The position numbers were made by a program, and so were the translations under genes. The notes under the pieces were generated by a model. It was not told where the DNA came from. It saw nothing but the letters and a program-made list of their open reading frames with translations, and did no database searches. From assembly GCF_013031405.1 (NCBI RefSeq), contig NZ_WPZY01000007.1:124001-188000 (forward strand): 64,000 nt of DNA, in the 5' to 3' direction. The DNA comes from Ruegeria sp. HKCCD8929. Lineage in GTDB: Bacteria > Pseudomonadota > Alphaproteobacteria > Rhodobacterales > Rhodobacteraceae. Within the stretch, counting starts at the first letter, position 1. Every line of letters starts with the position of its first letter. This document shows positions 1 through 8,555 of this stretch, piece by piece.

Positions 1-41
1 TTGGTGTAGTAGAACTTCTCGAAACTCTCCGGCCTTTGCAT
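1..41 (-). CDS. 5' end of an unidentified gene, truncated by the window edge
   Basis: An ATG at 41-39 on the minus strand opens a frame of 13 codons (MQRPESFEKFYYT) that runs off the window. It is preceded at suitable spacing by a purine-rich ribosome binding site (AGGAAGG). It lies 87 nt downstream of the TetR gene on the same strand, so it may be the last gene of the paaG-paaI-paaK-paaR transcript. Too little is visible to name the product. Confidence 0.5.
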   Translation of the reverse strand, partial: MQRPESFEKFYYT

Positions 42-128
42 CGCGCACCTTCCTGCCCACATGAAGCAAGAGGCCAGCCGCCCAGACAAGTCTTTTGCGA
101 GCGGCTCAGGCGATTGTGAGAACGCCGC

Positions 129-725
129 TTACAGCCCCGGCACGCCGTGCAGAGTCAGGTCGCTGACCATCCGCGCATATTCCTCGCGCGCATCGGACCC
201 CGCGCCGGAATTCCACATGTAATACCAGTTCAGCATCCCGAAGACCGACATCGTGGCCGAGCGCAGCTTGACCGCGTCGCCTCGGAACACATCCGGTGCA
301 ATCTCGGCGATGATGCCGCTGAGAAACTCCACCATATCGCGCTGATAGCTGCGCAGCAGTTTCTGCTGATCTTCCGGCAGGGCGGACATGCCGCTGGTCT
401 GCACCCGGTGCTCGTCATCGACCCCCTGATAGGCCAGCAGGATCTCGGCCACCACCTTATGCAGCCGTTCCGCCGCGCTGAGTCCATCCATCTCGATGCC
501 GCAGATCAGATCGCGCAGCTCGCGCAGATAGGTCTCGAGGATGTCGAACAGGATCGCATCCTTGCTGTCGTAATAGTGGTAGATATTGGCCTTCGAGATC
601 CCGCACTCGCGCGCAAGCTGGGTCATCGACGCGCGGTCGAACCCTTCGCGGGCAAAGACGCGCGCGGCGGATTTCAGGATCTGCGCGCGCTTCTGGTCAT
701 GGTCCTTGGCAATCGTACGGGCCAA
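129..725 (-). CDS. paaR: TetR-family repressor of the phenylacetate genes (PaaR-like)
   Basis: This 198-residue protein has a TetR helix-turn-helix at about residues 15-60 (AREGFDRASMTQLARECGIS, then NIYHYYDSKD), with an all-helical ligand domain after it. The start is a TTG only 3 nt after the paaK stop, and its ribosome binding site (AAGGAG) lies inside the end of paaK, so the two are translationally coupled. Proteobacterial PaaR proteins are TetR repressors released by phenylacetyl-CoA; that role here is inferred from position. Its likely targets are the two matching palindromes at 3311-3332 and 8483-8504. Ordinary fatty-acid-responsive TetR is the main alternative. Confidence 0.85.
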   Translation of the reverse strand: MARTIAKDHDQKRAQILKSAARVFAREGFDRASMTQLARECGISKANIYHYYDSKDAILFDILETYLRELRDLICGIEMDGLSAAERLHKVVAEILLAYQGVDDEHRVQTSGMSALPEDQQKLLRSYQRDMVEFLSGIIAEIAPDVFRGDAVKLRSATMSVFGMLNWYYMWNSGAGSDAREEYARMVSDLTLHGVPGL

Positions 726-728
726 ACC

Positions 729-2039
729 TCACTCCTTATCCCGGTTGTCGACAACGCGCTTGGCCTTGCCCTGAGAGCGCTCGACATCGCCGGGCTCCCC
801 TACAACAATCTCGGTGGAAACGCCAACGATGTCCTTGATCCGCTTGGTCAACATGCGGGCGGCGGCGGTCTTGCTGAGCTCATCTGCCGCATCCGGCATC
901 GCTTCGACATAGACCCGCATCGCGTCCATGCGGCCCGCCTTGTAAAGCTCGATCTGGTAGTGTGGGGCCAGGCCGCCGGTGGCCATCACCTGTTCCTCGA
1001 CCTGGCTGGGGAAGACGTTGACGCCGCGCAGGATGATCATGTCATCCGAGCGCCCCGTGATCTTCTCCATCCGCCGCATCGAGCGCGCGGTCCCCGGAAG
1101 CAGCCGCGTCAGATCGCGGGTGCGGTAGCGGATCATGGGCAGGCCTTCCTTGGTGAGCGTGGTGAACACCAACTCACCCATCTCGCCATCGGGCAGCACC
1201 TCACCCGTCTGCGGATCGATGATCTCGGGGTAGAAGTGATCCTCCCAGATCACCGGACCGTCCTTGGTTTCGACGCACTCGTTGGCGACGCCCGGGCCCA
1301 TGATTTCGCTGAGGCCATAGATATCGACGGCGTGCATGTCGAAGGCCTGTTCGACCTCCCTGCGCATTGCGTCGGTCCAGGGTTCGGCCCCGAACACGCC
1401 CACCGACAGAGAGCTTTCGCGCGGGTCCATGCCGACCTTGTGATACTGCTCAAGGATGTTGAGCATGTAGGACGGCGTCACCATGATCCCGTCGGGCTTG
1501 AAATCGGTGATCAGGCCCACCTGTTTCTCGGTCTGCCCGCCGCTCATCGGCACCACGGTGGCGCCCAGACGCTCGATCCCGTAATGGGCGCCCAGACCGC
1601 CGGTGAACAGGCCGTAGCCATAGGCGTTGTGGATCATGTCACCCCTGCGCAGGCCCGACGCACGCAAGGAACGCGCCACCAGATCGGCCCAGTTGCTGAT
1701 GTCGGTTGCGGTGTAACCCACCACGGTCGGCTTGCCGGTGGTGCCCGAGGAGGCGTGCAGGCGCATGATCTGCTCGCGCGGAACGGCGAACAAACCGAAC
1801 GGGTAGTTGTCACGCAGGTCGTTCTTGTAGGTGAATGGGAATTTCGCCAGATCGCTCAGCGATTGCAGATCGTCGGGATGCACCCCGGCCTCATCACAGC
1901 GCTGCCTGTACATCGGCACGTTGTCATAAGCATGGCGCAGCGACCATTTCAGCCGGTCCAGTTGCAGGGCGCGAATCTCGTCGATCGAGGCGATCTCGAT
2001 CGGGTCCAGATCGGCTTTGTTCGGGGTCAGGTCCTTCAT
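729..2039 (-). CDS. paaK: Phenylacetate-CoA ligase
   Basis: PaaK (436 residues, normal length) activates phenylacetate with ATP and CoA to phenylacetyl-CoA, the first step of the aerobic phenylacetate pathway. The adenylate-forming signatures are clear: the P-loop SSGTTGKP at residues 97-104, YGLSEIMGPG at 241-250, and GRSDDMIILRGVNVFP at 329-344, typical of the PaaK branch. A strong ribosome binding site, AGGAGG, lies just ahead of the ATG. It sits 15 nt after paaI and 3 nt before paaR. The two candidates for another role, other aryl-CoA ligases of the PaaK branch, are made unlikely by the paa neighbours. Confidence 0.95.
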   Translation of the reverse strand: MKDLTPNKADLDPIEIASIDEIRALQLDRLKWSLRHAYDNVPMYRQRCDEAGVHPDDLQSLSDLAKFPFTYKNDLRDNYPFGLFAVPREQIMRLHASSGTTGKPTVVGYTATDISNWADLVARSLRASGLRRGDMIHNAYGYGLFTGGLGAHYGIERLGATVVPMSGGQTEKQVGLITDFKPDGIMVTPSYMLNILEQYHKVGMDPRESSLSVGVFGAEPWTDAMRREVEQAFDMHAVDIYGLSEIMGPGVANECVETKDGPVIWEDHFYPEIIDPQTGEVLPDGEMGELVFTTLTKEGLPMIRYRTRDLTRLLPGTARSMRRMEKITGRSDDMIILRGVNVFPSQVEEQVMATGGLAPHYQIELYKAGRMDAMRVYVEAMPDAADELSKTAAARMLTKRIKDIVGVSTEIVVGEPGDVERSQGKAKRVVDNRDKE

Positions 2040-2054
2040 TGAGTCCTCCTCGCC

Positions 2055-2489
2055 TTATTCTTCGTCAAACAGGTTGCCGTTGATCGCCCGAGAGAAGCCC
2101 CGGAATTCGGCTATCCTTTGGCCGTCCTGATTGGTGACTGTCACATCGTAAATCCCGCTGCGCCCGGTCAGGCTCAGCTCGGTGGCGTTTGCGATCAACC
2201 GGTCGCCGCGCCGTCCCGGCGCGATGAAGCTGATCACGTTGTGCTGGGCAACCGTTGACTGGTTGCGGCTGTTGCAGGCAAAGGCAAAGGCGCTGTCGGC
2301 CAGCATGAAGCTGACCCCGCCGTGGCAGATGCCGTGCCCGTTGCAGTGATGCGCCTCGACTATCATTTCCAGCGTCGCGGTGCCCTCGTCGATATGGGTG
2401 ATCGCCATCCCCGCCCATTTCGAGGCATTGTCCCCCGCCCACATGGCGGCAGCGGCTTTTTCGGCGCGTTCCTTCGGAGTCATGGTCAC
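2055..2489 (-). CDS. paaI: PaaI-type hotdog-fold acyl-CoA thioesterase
   Basis: This 144-residue single hotdog-domain protein carries the PaaI signature NGHGICHGGVSFMLADSAFAFACNS, in which the HGG and the following Asp belong to the active site (written here as its two halves, HCNGHGICHGG and LADSAFAFA). PaaI removes CoA from stalled ring-hydroxylated or epoxidised phenylacetyl-CoA intermediates and so protects the CoA pool. The GTG at 2489 overlaps the paaG stop by 4 nt; an ATG two codons later (2483) has a better-spaced AGGTG and may be the true start. Confidence 0.92.
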   Translation of the reverse strand: MTMTPKERAEKAAAAMWAGDNASKWAGMAITHIDEGTATLEMIVEAHHCNGHGICHGGVSFMLADSAFAFACNSRNQSTVAQHNVISFIAPGRRGDRLIANATELSLTGRSGIYDVTVTNQDGQRIAEFRGFSRAINGNLFDEE

Positions 2490-3271
2490 CTGCCCTGAAA
2501 TTTCGGCGCGCGTTTTTCGAGGAAGGCGGTGACGCCCTCGGCATAATCCGCGCTTTCACCGCAGGTTTTCATCGCATCCGCCTCGAGTTCAAGGTGATCC
2601 GTCAGCGTGTTGACCGCTGCGGCCTGAATGGATTGTTTGGTCAAGCCCAGACCCAGCGTCGGGCCATTCGCGAATTGTTCGGCCATGGCGCGGGCTTCAC
2701 CCATCAATTGGTCGTCGGGCAGCGCTTTCCAGATCAGGCCCCAATCCTCGGCCTGTTTCGCGGGCAACGGCTGCGCGGTCAGGGCCAGTCCCTTGGCGCG
2801 CGCTTCGCCCAGCAAGCGCGGCAGATGCCAGCTGCCGCCGGTGTCGGGGATCAGGCCAACCTTGGAAAAGGACTGGATGAACTTGGCGGATTCGGCGGCC
2901 AGCACGATGTCACAGGCCAGAGCGATATTTGCCCCGGCCCCGGCGGCCACGCCGTTTACCGCGCAGATGACAGGAAAGTTCAGCGAACGGATCAGGCGCA
3001 CCAGCGGCGCGTAGAAGGTGCGCACCGTCTCACCAAGATCGGGCGGCCCATCCATCTTGGACGGGTCACGATCACCCAGATCCTGTCCCGCGCAAAACCC
3101 CCGGCCCGCCCCGGTCAGCAGCACCGTGCGGGCGCCGGTGTCGCGCGCTTTTTCCAGCGCGGCGCGCAGGGCGTAATGCATCTCGTCGGTGAAGCTGTTC
3201 AGACGATCCGGGCGGTTCAGCGTGATTTCCACCCAATTTCCATGATCCTGCGCAAGAATCGTATCGCTCAT
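2486..3271 (-). CDS. paaG: 1,2-epoxyphenylacetyl-CoA isomerase (PaaG, crotonase fold)
   Basis: This 261-residue crotonase-fold protein contains GRGFCAGQDL and the oxyanion-hole region NGVAAGAGANIALACDIV, followed by FIQSFSKVGLIPDTGGSW, which is characteristic of PaaG rather than general hydratases. PaaG isomerises the ring epoxide of phenylacetyl-CoA to an oxepin before hydrolytic ring opening by PaaZ. I chose the ATG at 3271 because homology begins there; the frame remains open far upstream only because of GC bias. It is the first gene of the leftward paa operon, with its start 40 nt from the palindrome at 3311-3332. Confidence 0.92.
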   Translation of the reverse strand: MSDTILAQDHGNWVEITLNRPDRLNSFTDEMHYALRAALEKARDTGARTVLLTGAGRGFCAGQDLGDRDPSKMDGPPDLGETVRTFYAPLVRLIRSLNFPVICAVNGVAAGAGANIALACDIVLAAESAKFIQSFSKVGLIPDTGGSWHLPRLLGEARAKGLALTAQPLPAKQAEDWGLIWKALPDDQLMGEARAMAEQFANGPTLGLGLTKQSIQAAAVNTLTDHLELEADAMKTCGESADYAEGVTAFLEKRAPKFQGR

Positions 3272-3310
3272 CACCGCCCCGCTTTGCAGATGTTTCGACA
3301 AATATCTTGC

Positions 3311-3332
3311 ATTAACCGAACGGTTGGTCAAT
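3311..3332. promoter_or_regulatory. Probable PaaR/TetR operator in the divergent paaG | hydratase-dehydrogenase promoter region
   Basis: An AT-flanked inverted repeat with core ACCGAACGGTTGGT lies between two divergent genes. Read on the minus strand it matches the site at 8483-8504 at 19 of 22 positions. The site is 40 nt from the paaG start and 46 nt from the next plus-strand start, so one bound repressor could shut both directions. Binding by the adjacent TetR is inferred. Confidence 0.8.
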
Positions 3333-3377
3333 AAATTTCTTGAATATGACGAATCTCCCGGTTGAGAAAGGCAAGAC

Positions 3378-5414
3378 ATGGCGCAGAGCCCGGTCGTAAC
3401 GGTGACGCAGGACGATGACATCGCGTGGGTTGAGATCAGCAACCCGCCAGTCAACGCGAGCTCCACTGCGGTGCGGGCCGGGTTGGCGCATGCTGTGACC
3501 GAGGTTCGGGGCGCGCGGGTCGCGATCCTGACCTGCGCGGGGCGGACCTTTGTTGCCGGCGGCGATATGTCCGAGTTCGACCGCCCTGCCGAAGAACCGC
3601 ATCTGCCGGATGTGGTGCAGATGATCGAGGACAGCGACACGCCATTTGTGGCAGCGATGCATGGCTCGGTACTGGGCGGCGGGTTCGAGATTGCCATGGG
3701 CTGCACCTGGCGGATCGCGGCCCCGGGCACCAAATTCGGCCTTCCGGAAGTCAATGTGGGCCTGATCCCAGGCGCCGGAGGCACCCAGCGGGCACCGCGC
3801 CTGATCGGGATGCAAGCGACCATCGACATGGCGTGTTCGGGCCAGATCTTGGATGCCGACCAGATGCTGGCGTTGGGCGGTATCGACAAGGTGGTCTTGG
3901 GAGACCTGAAAGCGGCGGCCCGAGCCTTTGCCGCCGACCTGCCGCAGCGCCCGACCAAAGTGCGGGACCGCGAGGCCGTTGCGCTGGACACTGAAGCCTA
4001 TGCGGCAGCCGAAGCAACGCTGAAAAAGCGCGCCAAGGGGCAGCAATCGTCGCTGAGGAACCTCGAAGCGTTGCAATGGGCCGCTCTGCCCTTTGCCGAA
4101 GGCCAACCCAAGGAACGCGCGCGCCATCTGGAACTGCGCCAGTCGCCTGAAAGCAAGGCGCTGCGCTATGCGTTCTTTGCCGAGCGCGCTGTGAGCAAGC
4201 CCCAGGCGATTGAGGGGGTCGCACCCCGCGATCTGCACCATATTGCCATCGTCGGCGGAGGCCTGATGGGGGCGGGCATCGCCATGGCCTGCCTGACGGG
4301 CGGTCTGCGCGTGACCCTGATCGAGCGCGATGCCGACGCTGTCTCAGCCGCCCGAGACCGCGTGGCACGGCTGATCGCAGGTGGCGTGAAACGAGGCAAG
4401 ATTTCGGAGGCGAAACAGGCCGACTTGCTGGCCCGTCTGGTCACCACGGACAGCTATTCTGACGCGGCACAGACCGATCTGGCCATCGAGGCGGTGTTCG
4501 AAGACCTCGACGTCAAAAAAGCCGTCTTCGCGCAATTGGCCAAGGTCATGTCCGGGGACGCGATCCTTGCCACTAATACCTCCTACCTCGACCCGACGCT
4601 GATCTTCGAAGGCATCCGGAACCTGTCCCGCTGCCTTGGTCTGCATTTCTTCAGCCCTGCTCATGTGATGAAACTGCTGGAGATAGTACGGACGCCCGAC
4701 ACCTCAACAGAAGTGCTGGCCACCGGGTTCGCCTTGGGCAAACGCCTGCGCAAGGTCTCGGTTCTGTCCGGCATCTGCGACGGCTTCATCGGCAACCGGA
4801 TGCTGGCCGCCTATCGGCGCGAGGCCGAGTATCTGCTGGCCGACGGTGCCCTGCCGCATCAGGTCGATGCGGCCATGCGGGCGCAAGGCCTGCCTATGGG
4901 CCCGTTCGAGCTGCAGGACCTGACCGGGTTGCAGATCGCCTGGGCCAACCGAAAACGGCAGGCTGCGACCCGCGACCCGAAGGAGCGCTATGAGCGCATC
5001 GCCGATACAGTGTGCGAAATGGACCGGCTGGGCCAGCGCGCGCGCAAAGGGTGGTACAAGTACAGTGAAGGCTCCCGCAGCCCGGAACGTGATCCGGAGG
5101 TGGAGCGGCTGATTGAGGACTATTCCGCCCAACGCGGCATCCGCCGACGCAGCTATACCGCGCAGGAGATCTCCGACCGCCTGCTGGCGGTGCTCGCCAA
5201 CGAAGGCGCCCGCATCGTGGAAGAGGGAATCGCCGAACGAGCCGAGGATGTGGATATGGTGAAGCTCCATGGCTACGGATTTCCACGCTGGCGCGGCGGG
5301 CCGATGCATCTAGCCGCCGAGACGGGCTGGGAAAAGACGCAGAAGATCATGCAGATGGTCGCTGATGAAAGCCCTGATTCCTGGGTCATCGCGGCCCAAC
5401 CCGAAAACCCTTAA
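3378..5414 (+). CDS. Fused enoyl-CoA hydratase / 3-hydroxyacyl-CoA dehydrogenase (FadJ-like; probable PaaF-PaaH replacement)
   Basis: This 678-residue protein has an N-terminal crotonase domain (about 1-190; HGSVLGGGFEIAMG, then GLPEVNVGLIPGAGGTQR) joined to an NAD-binding 3-hydroxyacyl-CoA dehydrogenase (IVGGGLMGAGIA near residue 291, then LGLHFFSPAHVMKLLEIV) and a C-terminal dimerisation domain. It hydrates a 2-enoyl-CoA and oxidises the resulting 3-hydroxyacyl-CoA. In the phenylacetate pathway those two steps are usually done by separate PaaF and PaaH. The position in the operator-controlled paa island suggests it replaces both; a general beta-oxidation enzyme is the alternative. The TRAP transporter genes follow on the same strand after 70 nt. 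Confidence 0.88.
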   Translation: MAQSPVVTVTQDDDIAWVEISNPPVNASSTAVRAGLAHAVTEVRGARVAILTCAGRTFVAGGDMSEFDRPAEEPHLPDVVQMIEDSDTPFVAAMHGSVLGGGFEIAMGCTWRIAAPGTKFGLPEVNVGLIPGAGGTQRAPRLIGMQATIDMACSGQILDADQMLALGGIDKVVLGDLKAAARAFAADLPQRPTKVRDREAVALDTEAYAAAEATLKKRAKGQQSSLRNLEALQWAALPFAEGQPKERARHLELRQSPESKALRYAFFAERAVSKPQAIEGVAPRDLHHIAIVGGGLMGAGIAMACLTGGLRVTLIERDADAVSAARDRVARLIAGGVKRGKISEAKQADLLARLVTTDSYSDAAQTDLAIEAVFEDLDVKKAVFAQLAKVMSGDAILATNTSYLDPTLIFEGIRNLSRCLGLHFFSPAHVMKLLEIVRTPDTSTEVLATGFALGKRLRKVSVLSGICDGFIGNRMLAAYRREAEYLLADGALPHQVDAAMRAQGLPMGPFELQDLTGLQIAWANRKRQAATRDPKERYERIADTVCEMDRLGQRARKGWYKYSEGSRSPERDPEVERLIEDYSAQRGIRRRSYTAQEISDRLLAVLANEGARIVEEGIAERAEDVDMVKLHGYGFPRWRGGPMHLAAETGWEKTQKIMQMVADESPDSWVIAAQPENP

Positions 5415-5484
5415 CCTGTTGATGGTTACAAAAAGGACCATTAACGCATTCTTGACTCACGTTTCTCAGGGAGGAGACAGACCC

Positions 5485-6504
5485 ATGAAATTCACCAAGT
5501 TGAGCACCCTTCTGGCCTCGGCGGCGCTGGCCGTGTCGGGCACCGTGGCGCTGGCGGCGGATTACACGCTGACCATTTCCAGCTGGGCACCGCCGACCCA
5601 CGGCATCAACGCCAAGATGTGGCCCAAATTCGTCGAGATGGTCGAAGAGGCCACCGACGGCAAGGTGACTGCCGAACTGAAGCTGGGCATCGCCCCGCCG
5701 CCCGCGCAGATGGACCTGATCCAGGACGGCGCCGCCGATGCCTCGATCATCTTCCACGGCTACCAGCCCGGGCGCTTCGTCACCACCAAGTTGATCGAGC
5801 TGCCGGGGTATGAGGGCTCGGCCGAGGCGGCCTCGGTCGCCTATTGGCGCGCCTATGAAAAATACTTCAAAGAGGCCAATGAACATCGCGGCGTCAAGCT
5901 GATCGCGCTCCATACTCATGGCCCGGCACAGCTGCATTCCAGCGCCTCGGTGACCGATCTGGGCCAGATCTCCGGCCTCAAGGTCCGCATCCCCGGCGGT
6001 GTCGGCGGTGATGTCGGCACGGCTCTGGGCGCCACCGGTATTCAGGTGCCCGCCCCCAAGGTCTATGAAACGCTGGCCTCGAAGGCCGCCGATGGCGTCG
6101 TGATGCCGTTCGAATCCCGCAAAGGCTTCAAGCTGACCGAGGTGGCACAGAACGTCTATGAGATGCCGGGCGGTCTCTATCGCGGCTCGTTTGCCTTCAT
6201 CATGAACGAAGACACCTTTGCCGACCTGCCCGCCGATCTTCAGGCCGCGCTGGACGAGAAGGTGTTCGGTGAGCCGCTCAGCCGCGAGATCGGCAAGATC
6301 TGGGACGAGATCGACGCCATTGGCCGTGAGGCCACCGAGGGCGCCGACGGCAACGCGATCAACTCCGCCTCGGACGCCGATCTTGAGGCATTCGGCACCA
6401 TCGCGGCGGATGTCCGTGAAAAGGTCATTGCCGAAGTCACGGACGCGGGCGTCGACGCCCAGGCCGCCTATGACATGATCAAGTCGGAAATGGCCGCCAA
6501 CTAA
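5485..6504 (+). CDS. dctP: TRAP transporter periplasmic solute-binding subunit (DctP family)
   Basis: This 339-residue protein begins with a Sec signal peptide (MKFTKLSTLLASAALAVSGT, cleaved after VALA near residue 24). The mature part has the DctP fold with the conserved Arg-containing segment GLKVRIPGG near residue 170, where the family binds a substrate carboxylate. It would capture an organic acid in the periplasm and hand it to the two membrane subunits downstream. I chose the ATG at 5485, behind GGGAGGAGAC and at the signal peptide start, over in-frame upstream codons. Its place between two PaaR-type sites suggests an aromatic or arylacetic acid ligand. Confidence 0.92.
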   Translation: MKFTKLSTLLASAALAVSGTVALAADYTLTISSWAPPTHGINAKMWPKFVEMVEEATDGKVTAELKLGIAPPPAQMDLIQDGAADASIIFHGYQPGRFVTTKLIELPGYEGSAEAASVAYWRAYEKYFKEANEHRGVKLIALHTHGPAQLHSSASVTDLGQISGLKVRIPGGVGGDVGTALGATGIQVPAPKVYETLASKAADGVVMPFESRKGFKLTEVAQNVYEMPGGLYRGSFAFIMNEDTFADLPADLQAALDEKVFGEPLSREIGKIWDEIDAIGREATEGADGNAINSASDADLEAFGTIAADVREKVIAEVTDAGVDAQAAYDMIKSEMAAN

Positions 6505-6565
6505 GCCATCGCCAGCGGGGCGGCCCAGTTCGCCGCCCCGCAGCCAGCCCCGTGGGAGGAACCCC

Positions 6566-7072
6566 ATGACATCCCTCATCCAGCTCATCCGCCGCGCCAG
6601 CGCGCTGCCGGTCATCGTGGCAAGTGTCGCGCTGTTCATCCTGATGGTGATGACGTTCTGCGACGTGATCCTGCGGTCGGTGTTCAATTCGCCCATCGAG
6701 GCAGCGACCGAACTGACCCGCATCCTGATGGCGATCCTGGTGTTTTCGGTGCTGCCGATCATCTCGGTCACCAATGGTCAGATCGCGGTGGACCTGACCG
6801 ATGGCATCTTCAACCGCCTGCGCCTGAGCCGGTTACGGGACGGGATCATCTATGTGGCGAGCGGAGTGATGCTCATTTGGCCGATCCAGCGGGTCTGGGT
6901 TCTGGCCGAGCGTGCGCGTGACTATGGGGATGTCACCGAATACCTCTCGATCCCCACCTATCTGGTGGGCTGGTTCATCACCTTCTCGGTGGCGGTCACC
7001 GCGCTCGCCATGGTGATCACCGGCCTGCTGCACCTCTTTGCCCCCAGCCTTCTTGCGGAGCCCGCGAAATGA
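6566..7072 (+). CDS. dctQ: TRAP transporter small membrane subunit (DctQ family)
   Basis: This 168-residue protein has four hydrophobic segments (about residues 12-38, 48-70, 90-110 and 130-155), which is the usual DctQ layout. It includes the family-typical FCDVILRSVFNSPIEAATEL stretch after the first helix. It forms the inner-membrane complex with DctM. GGGAGG precedes the ATG, and the stop overlaps the dctM start by 4 nt, showing tight coupling. Confidence 0.93.
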   Translation: MTSLIQLIRRASALPVIVASVALFILMVMTFCDVILRSVFNSPIEAATELTRILMAILVFSVLPIISVTNGQIAVDLTDGIFNRLRLSRLRDGIIYVASGVMLIWPIQRVWVLAERARDYGDVTEYLSIPTYLVGWFITFSVAVTALAMVITGLLHLFAPSLLAEPAK

Positions 7073-8421
7073 CCGCCGCCCTGATCGGATTTGCCCTTGT
7101 TCTGGTGCTGGTGCTGGTGCGCCTGCCCATCGTCTTTGCCATGGGCCTCGTCGGTACGCTGGGGTTCGCCTATGAGCGCGGCGGCTCGATTTTCTCGGAA
7201 CGCGGGCTCAAGGCCGCCATGTCGATGGTGGGTCGCCAGATTACCGACACTGCGCAGGATTACGGCCTGTCGGTGGTGCCTCTGTTCATCCTGATGGGCC
7301 TGTTCGTGAACAAGGGGGGTATGGCCCGTGAGCTTTATGCCGTGTCCAACGCTTTTCTCGGCCATCTGCGCGGCGGCATCGCCATGGCGACAGTCGCGGC
7401 TTGTGGCGGGTTCTCGGCGATCTGCGGCTCTTCTCTGGCCACGGCAGCCACCATGTCCAAGGTCGCCATGCCGCAGATGCGCCGCTATGGCTATTCGGAC
7501 GAACTGTCCACCGCTTCCATCGCCGCAGGCGGCACGCTCGGCATCCTGATCCCACCCTCGGTGATCCTGGTGATCTACGGCCTGCTGACCGAAACCTCGA
7601 TCGGCAAACTGTTCATGGCAGGCATCATTCCGGGCCTTCTAGGTATCTTGTTCTACCTCTTTGCCGTCCGTTGGACGGTGTGGCGCGACCCCGAGGCAGG
7701 ACCTGCCGGCGAGCGCTCTGGCTGGGGCGAGCGGTTCAAGGCGCTGGGGTCGGTCTGGGCTGTGCTCCTGCTGTTCTTTCTGGTGATCGGCGGGCTCTAC
7801 GGTGCATTCGATTTCCACCCGCTGAATCTGACCTTCTCACCGACCGAAGCGGCGGGGATGGGAGCCGCGGGTGCCTTCCTGATTGCGCTGTTTCGGGGCG
7901 GGCTGACCGTCAGGTCCACCTTCGACGTGCTGAAGGAAACCAGTTTTACCGCCGCCGCCCTGTTCTCGGTGCTGATCGGCGCGCAGGTGTTTTCGAACTT
8001 CATCAACCTCGCCGGCCTGCCCGAGGCACTGATCGCCATGGTCACGGCTTACGAAGTCGCGCCCTTCATGGTGATCCTGATGATCCTCGGCATCTATATC
8101 ATCCTCGGTTGTGTGTTCGAATCGCTGTCGATGCTGCTGCTGACGGTGCCGATCTTCTTTCCGCTGGTGACCTCGCTGGGCTACGATCCGATCTGGTTTG
8201 GCATCGTGGTAGTGGTGGTGACCGAGATTTCGCTGATCACCCCGCCCGTGGGCCTGAACGTGTTCATCCTCAAGGGGGTTGTGGGCGATGTCTCGACCGG
8301 CACCATCTTTCGCGGCGTGACACCGTTCTGGGTTGCCGACATCTTCCGGCTGGCGCTGATCGTTCTGGTGCCCATCGTGGTGCTCTACTTGCCGCAACAG
8401 ATGGGCGCGCTGGGACACTAA
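7069..8421 (+). CDS. dctM: TRAP transporter large membrane subunit (DctM family)
   Basis: This 450-residue, very hydrophobic protein with about 12 membrane segments is the sodium-driven permease of the TRAP system. Family motifs seen include GGFSAICGSSLATAATM and AAGGTLGILIPPSVILVIYG near residues 105-170, and the mirrored second half with EISLITPPVGLNVFILKG. It closes the dctPQM set. The next gene, paaZ, has its own operator 62 nt downstream, so this transcript probably ends before it. Confidence 0.94.
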   Translation: MTAALIGFALVLVLVLVRLPIVFAMGLVGTLGFAYERGGSIFSERGLKAAMSMVGRQITDTAQDYGLSVVPLFILMGLFVNKGGMARELYAVSNAFLGHLRGGIAMATVAACGGFSAICGSSLATAATMSKVAMPQMRRYGYSDELSTASIAAGGTLGILIPPSVILVIYGLLTETSIGKLFMAGIIPGLLGILFYLFAVRWTVWRDPEAGPAGERSGWGERFKALGSVWAVLLLFFLVIGGLYGAFDFHPLNLTFSPTEAAGMGAAGAFLIALFRGGLTVRSTFDVLKETSFTAAALFSVLIGAQVFSNFINLAGLPEALIAMVTAYEVAPFMVILMILGIYIILGCVFESLSMLLLTVPIFFPLVTSLGYDPIWFGIVVVVVTEISLITPPVGLNVFILKGVVGDVSTGTIFRGVTPFWVADIFRLALIVLVPIVVLYLPQQMGALGH

Positions 8422-8482
8422 GCAGTTCGCGACCGGGGCAATTGCTCCGGCCGTTTGTTTTGCAGACCTTGCATACAGATTT

Positions 8483-8504
8483 ATTGACCGATCGTTCGGT
8501 TAAT
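8483..8504. promoter_or_regulatory. Probable PaaR/TetR operator upstream of paaZ
   Basis: A palindrome with core ACCGATCGTTCGGT, flanked by ATTG and TAAT, lies 51 nt before the paaZ start. It matches the site at 3311-3332 (opposite orientation) at 19 of 22 bases; the differences fall in one 3-nt block in the centre. The surrounding DNA is AT-rich (TAATTATATAACA follows), as expected of a promoter. Confidence 0.82.
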
Positions 8505-8555
8505 TATATAACACAAAAGCCGCTGCGGCCGGTGTGACAGGAACAGGAGAGCCCG

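Noticed and set aside
147-2042. Long plus-strand reading frame opposite paaR and paaK (631 codons)
   Set aside because: It is the GC-biased shadow of two clear minus-strand genes; it has no ribosome site and no recognisable motif.
5386-6774. Long minus-strand frame opposite the TRAP binding protein
   Set aside because: Shadow of dctP, which has a signal peptide and family motifs; the antisense product has none.
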